A DNA stretch of 64,000 nucleotides from Marthasterias glacialis (Eukaryota > Echinodermata > Asteroidea > Forcipulatida > Asteriidae), in the NCBI GenBank assembly GCA_911728455.2, contig OU452233.1, positions 19,122,426 through 19,186,425 of the forward strand, in the 5' to 3' direction. The position numbers were made by a program, and so were the translations under genes. A model generated the notes under the pieces. That model did not search any database. It saw only the letters and a program-made list of their open reading frames with translations, and was not told the origin of the DNA. Numbering within the stretch: position 1 is the stretch's first letter; each line of letters begins with the position of its first letter. Shown piece by piece: positions 44,201 to 56,200 of the stretch.

Positions 44201-47200
44201 GTCTCGGAACTGGATTAAGAGAAGAGAGCAGAAGAGAGCAGAAGAGATTGATCAGACTAAAAAATCATATGAACCTCATACAGGTCTTTAGGAACTCAAT
44301 AAACATGTCTTAGCTTTGGAGTTTAGTCTAATTCAAGACAGAGCGATAGATCTTCAAGACACTCATGTGGACTTGGTATGAGTAGGTCATGGTCTTGACT
44401 AATCTTCTGCAATCCTCGCCTGCCATACCCTCAACCCCCCCCATGATGAGGTTACACCCCCTTCTTAGACTCACTGTTCAAGAGATAGATCTTCAAGACA
44501 CTCATGTGGACTTGGTATGAGTAAGTCATGGTCTTGACTAATCTTCTGCAATCCTCGCCTGCCATACCCTCAACCCCCCCCCCCCCCCATGATGAGGTTA
44601 CACCCCCTTCTTAGACTCACTGTTCAAGAGATAGATCTTCAAGACACTCATGCGGACTTGGTGTGAGTAGGTCATGGTCTTGACTAATCTTCTGCAATCC
44701 TCACCTGTCATACCCTCAACCCCCCCCCCCCCCGATGAGGTTACACCCCCTTCTTAGACTCACTGTTCAAGAGATAGATCTTCAAGACACTCATGTGGAC
44801 TTGGTGTGAGTGTGTAAGATATAGTAATAGTTGACCCACTGCTGTTGTCATAGTCTGTAATATGACTGACTACCTCGCAGTAGTTAGTCTGAGGTACAAT
44901 GTCCAGCACAGCCCAGCACCTAAACAAAACAACAACAACAACAACATCAGACTTGTAAACAACCATTGTTATCACACCATGGTCATTGTGCATTACTCCC
45001 TAACCACTGCTTACATCTTCAACCAAGACAGTCTGTTTATTTATTAATTTATTTATTTGTTTATTTATTTGATTACACATCCAACAGTGCAAACGCCAAT
45101 AAAAGGATGGTGATTAAGAAACAAGAAAAATGTTCAGTTTTAGAATTGGGAGGAAAACCCCAAATGGGGAAAACCCACGCAATCAGGTAGGAACTGAAAA
45201 CCCAATCCACATGCAAGGCTCCAGGTCTGAGGTGGGATTCGAACCAGGGTCCACAGAGGTGAAAGGCAGGGAAAGAAACCACTGAGGCAGCCTCAGCCTA
45301 GTCCCCAATAGTTACAGTCCTTGCAGTACAAAGGTCAAATGAAGAAACATTCCAAACTGTTAACCAATTAAATGTCTGCTTTTGCCACCAGTGAGGGCGC
45401 TGTATGACCTTGTGATTTCATACACGAGGGGTCAATAAACTGACTTGCATTTCTCTCATGTTTCATGAAATTAGGGAGAAGTTTTACAAAAATAAACTTA
45501 CCAGAAAATATTAAGTATCGTGCATGTCAGTAGACCAAGCAAGACAGCCCACATAAAACATTTCAACTGAAATTAGATAAACATTAGAAAAGAGAAAATT
45601 TGGAATAGTTATCCATTTCATAAAACCAATAATAACAAAATAAAGTTCTATGAATTGCATTTTCCTTTGAGATATGTCATGTAGAATTTTTTTTCCACCA
45701 AGCAATGCTGAAAAATATTTACAAGTCTGATGTGATGGAATAATTTGATTTTGAGACTGTAAGTGCTTTATAGTTTGCCTTGAACTTTCTGCAAATAAAT
45801 ATATTATCACTTATTATTTCTTCTATTTCCAGATCAATTTTCTACCTGTGTCTTCTCAAACTCCAATCTAGCATACATCATTGGCATTATGTTGACTACG
45901 CCACCTGTTAGATAAAATGAACAAACAGAAGTTAAAAAAACTCAATAATATTCTCTCAATAGAATCAAACAAACTAGGCAGTAGGATTCTGGTTGGTTTA
46001 GGGTGGTTAGGATTAATGAATTTTTGACAACTTCTACCACTTTAATGTGTTTAGTTTGCTTTATTGAAATAAACCAAATCACTTAATCCAAAGTTGAACT
46101 AACCTAATGCCACTGTTCCCATGAGGAATGGTGAACCAATATAATGAAAGTCGTTACTGATCTTGTTGGATACGGCTGAACCAACACCAAATGTTACAAT
46201 CACCTTCAGGAACAACAAAAGAAACCTGGTCATTGTTTTCAGTTACATTTAGTCATCAATGATATCACAACACAAATCACCATGGTGATACTGACTACTC
46301 ATCTTAAGATGAATCTTAGTGCTTTGTGAAATCAAGCCATACAGTGATATTTATTATTTATTTCAATTTATGTATTTTTTAATGTAACTTTTGTCTTCTT
46401 TTGATTTTCAATCTTGGAGATCAAGGGCATGATAAAACTAAAAGAAGTGAACTTACAGTTGCAACCAAGACGCCTCCTTTAGCAAGTGTCATCAATGAGA
46501 CGACGGGTTGAACAAACTTTTGAGCAAATACAATGGCCAAGGTGAGGACCCACACAAAGACTGGTATGACGTAAATATACCTGATAATGAGATGGTAAAT
46601 GTTTAGTACTTAAAACCTGTTTCAGACTGGCTCTCCAGAGTAACGCCGAACCTAATAGATTAGGAGCGACTCTAGATTTCGATTTCAGACAGGTGAACTT
46701 AATTAACATAAATTTGCATTAGGTTCAGCTCACGACAAGATCGACGTCTGAACCCAAGATGCTCCAGAGTCGTTCCGACCGACTGCAACAGTCGACATTT
46801 TGACTTTTAGTGCATCTAATCACTCCTAACTGTTTCAGAAAACAAACTTTTCATGTACTTAATTCAATAATTTGGTTCGGCACGACTCTGGAGCAACAGT
46901 CTGAAACGGGTGTAAGATAATATCAAATAGTTAAAAGAAAACTGGTTCCATAACTCCAATCATCAGAAATCCTTCTTTATCGACTTTGATCAATTCATTC
47001 TGCGTAGATACAGAATAAAGCCTGTCATATCAAATGACTATGCAGACAGAAAAATATGCCAGGCTTCCAAATAATGAAATTAAACTGCTTTTGTTTCCTG
47101 ATTACTAGTCATCGGAAAATTGGTAAGTTCTGGTATTTATTCTTCTTTTTGTCAAGTACATTTCATCAGGTGCCTGGAAGAAGGTCCAAAGGCTGTACAA

Positions 47201-50200
47201 CCTTTTTCTGATAAAAACACAAAGTACAACTATTTGCCCCAGCAGAAATAAGGTGGCTTTTTTGAAGTAAAACAAGTAGGGCACGACTGTTGTATTTTGT
47301 TCCTTGAATTACTCCCAAGACATGGTTTTCCTAAGCAAAATTTAACTTTCCTGCGATGATTTAAAAGGGGCAGGAAAAAAAACGACCAAATTTACACACT
47401 CAGTTTTCTTGAAACACAATAATAGACAATAATTGCTTACGACCTTTTGCCGGTCGCACTTTCGTTACAACCTTCTTCCAAGCAACGATTTATGTTCCTA
47501 CTGACGATTAGGTTTCTTTCTCTGAAATCAACTTCTGTGATTGTGCATCTTGTCAAGCCTCCATTTCCCTCTCCGTTGTTTCTTATTTAAGTGAAATGCC
47601 GAAGGAGGTTTTTAATTTATTGTTCTCTTACTTGATACTGAAGACTTGTGCATAGGCTTCGCTGCCAGCTAGAGCATAGCTGATGAGAATCGACACACTG
47701 TCAGTAAAACAAAATATACAAATATTAACACTCAAATAACTATTTATTGATTTATTACATTTGTTTACCTAGGGTATGCACAAACAGTTCAAACTATTTC
47801 CTATTGAGGTTCTTCATACATTACTACATAAATGTTTAATAATTACTTACTTCATGAATAATTTATTGTACTGTGTACATTCTAATACATGGGAAACTGT
47901 GAGTCCCACGGGGATATATCTAAGTGCTTTAATTATTCAATTAAAAACTCCCGCTGTATCAATATTCAATTGTGATATCACGAAACCATAAAAAAGGAAC
48001 TATAGTCCTGATCATGATCTGTAATTGAAGTGGAAATATTTTATACTTTAGTGATGAGTTGTAAATAAATTGTAAATAACTCTGTCTGCCTTCACTGTGT
48101 TAATTTATTTCTGCAGCAAACAAAATCTTCCACGTCACACCATCTCCCTCGCGGGTAGTTTGTGACAGCAACCTTCTTTGAAATATTCCCAAGGCACAAT
48201 TGCATCAAGCAAAAATATCGCTAACCATGGAAACAATTTTTTAATATCATAGACATGGGTACCAGCCAAAACATAGAGAAATGTACATGTCTTGTTACTG
48301 GTTCCCTATAGATTTCTACAAGAGCAGATAAATTGTGCGGACAGTGAAAAGACTGGGCTAAATTTCATGCCCCTGTTTATCGCAGAATTCTACGCTTACC
48401 GCCCAAAGAACCACACCTTTACATGTCGCCCTAAGCACAGAATTCTTTTTATACAAAAACAGAGACTTGACCATTTTGTCCTTCCAGCCTCACTATCGTT
48501 ACATGGGTTTGAAAGAATGAATCTAAACGATGGCTGTACTCACAATTGCAAGAGCAGTACAATATCAAAGAGTTGCCTGAGACCCATCGGTAAAAAGAGA
48601 CAGCCGAGCATGTGTAGATTAGGAGTGGGTGGTTTCCCTAGTGATGCTGGAATGCTTCGTTCTCTTTGGTTACTCTCATTACCTAAAAGAAAATGTCAAA
48701 CTAGTTTAAAGGTGTAAACTCGTCAATGATCATGTTAATGTATTTTCACCTTTGTCGGATGTCCTGATTACATGCAAATAATTCCCCCGCCTGATAACGG
48801 AAGCCAGGTAAAGACGGCATTTTGTAATTTCGGACCATTGGAGCAAAGGTCACCCGGTTATTCAACTGTGGCCACACACACGTCGTCTCACGCTTCGTTT
48901 CACCCATACAAGGACAAAAAAGGTCTATTGAGAGGCGGTTTTTGTGTAGTCCCGATTACAGTCTTTTGTCCTTTTGTTCCAAGAAGAGGATTACGAGAAA
49001 TGGAGAGGCTTCCACCATTGTTTATTCATTGTATTTCGGCTCTATGGAGGTGTTTTGCAATTCACAATGTGTGAATTTGACATTTTCTTGGCTAGAAAAC
49101 AAAATAGGCGATTTAATAAAGAGTTTTTGTGTTCTCTTGGCATTGTCAATTCAGGGTTCTTTGTGCCAGCGGTACCCTCAAAGAAAAAAGATTCCGGCAA
49201 TTCCGCCAAAAGAATCCCGCCGGGGCGACGGGAAAACATTTATCAAAATTGCCAGCATCTTAGAGAAGAGTCTAATTCTCAGGACAAATTTTAAGATAAT
49301 AAGGGTCATATATATTATCTCCTTGAGTTGTTTACCTGAACCATCTTCTGTTGACTCATCTGACATCATATCTTGGAGAGGAACGTTAACTTCCTCACTG
49401 CAAATGGCCTGTTGTTGTCAACAATAAATACTAAACTATTATTTTAGTCAATTTGAAATGTTAATATGAACAGAAAAAAAATAAAGGTGTACAATTAAGC
49501 TTATAAAATGTCCATTGTCTACTACAGTGGATCGACAAATTACTACAACGTGAGGGCCATTGTGGGAAAGTGTTTTAAACAGTTGGGGTTTTGGATCCCA
49601 GCTACCGCCAGTCATACTGCTTGTATCATTGAGCAAGACAGCTAACCATGAGTTGCTTCTCTTCACCCAGGAGGGGAAATGAGGAGGCCGGCTATGACTG
49701 TTTCCACTGCCTGAGGTTATATCCCCAAGGGAATTGGGAAAGCTCAAGCAATGTTTAAATAGTATGTCTGATGATTTGGCATAATGGATCTAGAGAAACC
49801 TGGATCTCAAGTTCACATGTTACTGTTTTGTTTTTGTTTTTGGGTTTGTTTTTTTGGGGGGGAGGGTATATAAAAGCAACTGTAAACAATAGCCACATCA
49901 GTATTTGACTAAAGAGGTCAATCAAATGGTTTACTGCAGTTCAGAGTCAAAAAGGGGGGGAAACGACAGGGGAAAAAAAAATATGTATAAAATAAGAAAG
50001 AGAAAAAATATGTAGCAAGAAGGAGACGGACACAAGGGTTGCTAGCCCCTGTGCACCAGTCACGCGCCTGAACAGTGCGGTGAAGGTATGTGCTATACAT
50101 GACCTGATATGAAAGCATCATAATATGACTGGTAACAGATCGGGTTCAAAGGAGAACCACTTGATCAAGGATTGGGTGATCAGCACTGATGGAAATTGTA

Positions 50201-53200
50201 TACCTCCACTACCCAAAAATGCTGCAAATGGGGCATTATTTATTTTATTATTATTTTTTTTTATTAATAATTAAACAACCTAAATATCAAATCACTGAAT
50301 TACATGTACATAAACTAAGACCAACAACAAAATTGTGACAAAACCATCATCAATTTATCATGAAGCACACGTAGGTAAACAAAAACAATATGTGGTACAA
50401 AAAAATAAAAATAATACAACAAAATAAACACTAAAATAAAGTACACAAATACAGCTTTATGAAATTGCACATAAATGGCGTTAAAATTAATGTAAACACA
50501 GCATTCAATAACACAAAACTTGTGCGAAACGATCTAGCAACTAACTCACTTACTACCATTGGTTACTGCAGGGTACTTGACAGGTTCACCAGACTACATC
50601 CAGAATGCTGTAAAAATATAAAAAGGTTTTTCCTTATCTTACATTGGGTACCTTATGCCGTTCTATCTGATGTGCATGCGCCCTCTGGAGAACATCCATG
50701 AAGAAGTAGATAAGAAGTGCCTAAAAGAGAAAAGCAGATTAAGAATCAATAATGACGTCTAACTCAGGAAGGAAGAATGTTTTCAAAACAATAGGCAGGT
50801 GGTCTTTATTTGTTTATTTATTTGTATCTTGTTTTTTGTTTTTGTTTCAAATGTGTTTGTGTAGATTTGTAAATAAAAACTGCATCTGAAGAAACTTTTA
50901 TTTTGTTTGTGTTTCATATATAAGGTCTATATTTTATTAATTTTTTTTTATTCTGTCCTAAATTCTCCATTCTGAGAAACACAAATTTCTCAATCATACC
51001 TCATCACAAGTAGCAGGCTCAGCTGGGTTTTTGAAGTCTCGGTTGTTGTTGTTACTTTTACTTTTTTTTTTTTTTTTGCTCCACATATTTTAAATTAGAA
51101 ATCATTATGTTGAAAAGCAGACTAAGCCTTTGGGAAAGACTTTCCCACTGACCCAACCACTAAGGCCACAATGTCAAGCCATTCACCATTTTTGCATTTA
51201 TACCATAGGTCACCTAAATTTCCTATTTTCAACAGCAAAATAATGCTCAGAAATTCCAATATGCAGATAATTTGAATATAATACACTTTTTTTGTAAACA
51301 GCGTGTGAAATCAGATCCTCCAATTCTTCCAAAGGTGATTAAGATGCACCCCCATTGAAATGACTCAATCTTGTATCTCCACCAGACAAAATCTCAAATC
51401 TTAGTGTGAAATCATCCACACACAATTTAAGACACAAGAAAATATGGTCAATATATTCCTTCCCAGGATAATTTGACTAACCCTGGCTTGAATTACACCC
51501 TGTCCAAAGATAACACCTCATTAGGAGGCTAATCACTTGACACATTGTGATACAAACCTGCATGAAGAATGCCAAGATGAAGGAAACCAAGAATGGAGAC
51601 AGACCAGAATGAGCTAGAGTTACAGGCAACCCTGGGGACACAGGGAGGAAGACAAAATCAAGATGGAAAAATAACAAACGCAGCAACTGAGTCAAGAGGG
51701 AATTTAGTTGAATAGTGAACCCTCGATGTCCGAGTCCTTCAGAGGAGATGAAGAGATCCAGGCTCATTCTAATTCTAGACATGTTCAATCTTTTTTTTGA
51801 AAAGCGAGTAATTACATTATGATAATTTACTGTTGTAAATTTATACATTGTGATCCTTAGAAGTCAATATTTAGATTTTATAATACTAACAGACAGTGCT
51901 ACATTCCAATTTTAAAAATAAATAATTGCACTCATCAAATAATTTTTGTCTACAATTCTTTAATAAAAAAAACAGCATGTGTAAAAAGAACGTAATTTGG
52001 AGTAAAAATTTCAACGTATTTACTGAGTTTTCTTCAGCAACAATTGATATTGATTCTTTCTCTATTGTTACTATGGTTACTCTCAGACAGTGGTTCTCAA
52101 AAACTACCCAGATAGTGAATTTTTATCTTATCTCCTATTTGAAAGTGATATCATGGACTGAATAATGTCCAATGCCATCCTGATCAGAAACTATTAATCT
52201 TCCATCCTTGAATTATTCAGTTTAATTCCCCAGGGTTTTCCTAATGCAATAAGCTTTCCCAAATGAATAACAAAAATCTTGGAAAGAAAACGAGGGCCAA
52301 TATTTGTTAAACATTGAAATTGCTATGACAGCATCAATAGTGACATGGTTTTTCTTGTTTGGTAATTTAGCTATTTTTAGATCTTATTTTCTAAATTAAA
52401 CCTGTTCTGATGTTCATATGACGCTGTTTACATGTAGTGTATAAGGTATGATAAGTTTTGTTTAACCAAACCAAACCAATTAATACCATAAATATCTGAT
52501 GATAAAGGTTGCTATGAAAACTATTTTTCTTTTCCAAAATTGAAAGAGAACAATGTTTTGGTTTCAAAAATAGTTAAGCAACAACTCAATTCATTTTTAC
52601 CTCAAACTGATAACTAAAATGAAATATTTTCTTTACACAAAAATTCAATCTGATAACTTACCAAGAATTCCTGTTCCAAGAATGCAGGCAATCGTCACAA
52701 AATCTGACAGAAAATGAACAAAAACCCAGTCTTGATAGATAAATTCAAGACCTCACACTGATGTAAGTAAAATAGAAATGTACATTAGCCTGCAAAAATG
52801 TCACACAATGTTTTTTTATATCTTTTTATATTTAACAGTCTTTGGATCAGTGGCATCTATAATTTGATTCCTTATAATTTCCAACGAGTTACCGTTTTTA
52901 CACAATTTTCACATTCCTTTAGAATGGTCCACAAAAAGCATTATCAGCAGTCCAGGAACTACACAGAGGCCATGACCTCTGTTGCCCTGGTCTTGACCTT
53001 GGTACCCCTACAAAAGTTTCCCAGAGACTTTTATGATTCTTGCCCTTTGCAAAATGAAAATGGCCTTGCCCTCTCGAAGACAAGATTCCAGACCTGCAAA
53101 GAACCAGGGGAACAGAACAAGGTTTTAGGTTGGCCCGCTGGTAGTACACAATATTAAAAGGTCCAAAAATTCTAACGTTGTTTCAGAAAGGGCAGAGGGG

Positions 53201-56200
53201 TCTTGAAATTTATTCTTAAACCTTGAAAATTGGAACGTTTTGAGGAAATTGGAACATTTGAACGTTTTAAGAGTGAACCTGTATCTACAGACATTAACAA
53301 AATGCCAACCACATTATGCCTTGTATTGAGTAAACAATGTGTTGGATATGTGCATAATATCCAGACATACATATTAAAGGGATTGGACATAAAAGCCCCA
53401 GCTCAATATTGATAAAGAGTCTGTAAATGCTTCCATTCTTGGCACAAATCAAGATATTTGTAATCAAACCAACCTGTGAAAATGTCAGCTTATTTCGTTG
53501 TTTCATTTGTGAGAAAAAACGTTACAAATGCATTCAGCATTTTTGTGTGGACACGCATTCCTACAAACATAAAGGCAGAGTTTTTGTCTCACCGAGACGA
53601 AAAATGATTTTGGATCTTATTTAATTTATCTTTTTAAAACGATAACACTTCAGGCAGAAATATTTCAAGGAAAGTTTCCTACCATCATTATCTTTATACC
53701 ATGTATGGTACAATTATGTAAATCTATGAACATTTATGTTTTTCTTCTTAACAATGGCTGGGGCTTAAAAGGGGAGTTAGCATATTTGTTTCTCTCCCAT
53801 TGAAATCACTGCAATCATACCGAGGCGGGAAGCAGAAATAGTCTGGCCCTTTAGGCCTTGTCTGTTGTTTGGGGAATCAATGTTTACATTAGACTGATCC
53901 ATTAAGCCCCGCCCCCTTATGTGTTGACCAATCACAGCCTTGGCTACGCCACCGAAAGTCCGACAAAAGTCTGACACGATAAAATCTAATTGGAAAATAT
54001 AAACATGCGTGCACGTACTTATAGCGCGGACGTTCAAGTCGTGCAGTGTGGCATTGAAGAGACGCATATTGTGCTGCCCACATGTACAGTGGTGATATAG
54101 ACTATGCTGTGATTGGTCAATATGTTTAGGGGGTGGGGCTTAATGGATCAGCCTATTACTACATGTAGGTCAGAGATAGGAAACACGACAAGCTTGGAGT
54201 AACGAAAAGGTATTTTTGTGTAATGTGTGAATAATATCCAGGAAATTTGACATGAATGAATGATACAGAAATAAAATTTCAGAAACTGTTTACATTAACA
54301 CGTAAAACAAAACATAGGCCTGATACATGTTTTGTGACATTATGTTCTTGCCAAAGTTGATGGAACTAGGACGGGTAAGGGAAGGGAAATCAATCTGATG
54401 GAGTTTTACAATTTTGTGATATTTAACATTTTTCTTGATAATGGCCTACATCTATGTATGGCTGCCCACTTCTGTTTGATTTCTGTGTAGGGTCCATTAA
54501 ATTGGCCCTATTTATAATGTACCCCACAGCGACTTCAAATTAAAATAAATGTTGGGAAGTTAGCTTTGAACAGTAGTGCATGCCTTGACTGCAGTCATTG
54601 TTTCTAGAATTTTATTTTGCAATTTCTAAAAAAAAAAGCATTAAATTGCAGCTTAAATTGCATCGCATTTCATACTTATTACGGGACACTGTCAAAAGGT
54701 TTAACAAAATCAGCCAAGCGTTTTACAGCCTGTTCAGTTCATGAATCCATTCTATTTAGTATGGTGAATGCATAATTTGCAATTTCATAAATGTATTGCA
54801 CTGCTATTTGAATGCACTTTCTCCATCACTTTGGAACATTAACACGTTGACTGCCGTGCATAATTTCACATGGCGTTCCCATTTGCCAAGCGTTAGGGCC
54901 TATGCACATGCGCGCATACTTAATAGGTACCAGTACTTACTTAAATAGTTTGAACATGTACATTTTATAGAAGCATGTCCTCACCACTGCCAGCAGCTTA
55001 TTGGTTGCGCCATCAGTGGTGCCAGTTACAATGCAAAGACCTTTCATTTTCTATGAGTATATTCGTAGTGGCAGACTCCGGTACACCTGTTAGTACGAGT
55101 ATACTCGTAGTCGGCAGTCAAAGTGTTAAATGGGCTGTGTCGTCATGATTCTCAGTAAATGAAATAACCCAGTTACTATGCGCGTGTGCGCCGGGGGTTA
55201 CATCACAGTTTGACAACGACGGCGCCCTTTGTGATTTGACCACACATGCGCGCATGTGCAGCATCTACATGTAGGACAGTTCATTTTTCCATGCACAGCC
55301 ACAGGCCTGCTCCCACGGCAAAATTAATCTAACAAAATATTCAATCCAAATGTAATTGAAAATACCCATTAAGTTGATTTTGTCTCATTCCAGAGAAGAC
55401 GCTGAATCCAAACGCCACTTTTTCACTCATTTTGGCCAAAAATGTAGTTTGTCATTTACCCATTTTAAGCCCCTGGTCAACATTGGTAAAGTGTCTGTAA
55501 ATGCTTTGCAAAAAACAAAATATATACATGTAATAGAACCATCCTGTGAAAATTTCAGCTCATTTCAATGTTTCATTAGCGAGAAAACGGTAGGCCTAAA
55601 CATGCACTCAGCATTTTGAATTGAACACATTCTTAGGCAGAGTTTTGGTCTCGCATGAGACAAAAATGAATTTTGGATCTTATTTATTTTTAGTTATCTT
55701 TAGAAACGATAACACTTCAGGCAGAACTATTTCAAGGAAAGTTTTCTATATCATTATCTTTGTAAATCTGTGAACATTAATTGTTTTCTTTCTTACCAAT
55801 GGTGAGCTGGGACTTACAGAGCCAAGATAATGCTTTTATCGTCATCAGGGGCGGATCCAGGATTTTCCAAAGGGGGGGGGGGAATTTACCGATCAAGCAG
55901 CAAATGATGATTGAAGGCAAGTGAACATTGTAGAGTATAATGTCGAATGTTTATCTCCATTGCAAGTGGGTGGGATGATATCTTGATTTTTTTTTTGTTA
56001 AAGAAAAAATAGGGGGGTGTGACCCCTCCTGCCCCACCCCTGGATCCGCCCCTGGTCATTAGACCATTGAAAAAAGAAGGAAGTGGCAGTGGCATACATC
56101 TACAGCACTTTACCCAAGTTCTTTAACTGTACTTCCATGGTATGGCACCTCGTCAAGGCATATCTCCCATCGATTACACCCCCGCCCCCCCCCCCCCCCC

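Noticed and set aside
44875-44919. Shorter transporter exon 12 ending at a GTAGTC donor
   Set aside because: It leaves the wrong phase for the next exon; extending to the GTGAGT donor at 44764 restores the frame exactly.
48772-49427. Three overlapping plus-strand ORFs of 100-161 codons
   Set aside because: They lie in an intron (partly over exon 5) of the transporter on the other strand and have no coherent protein character.
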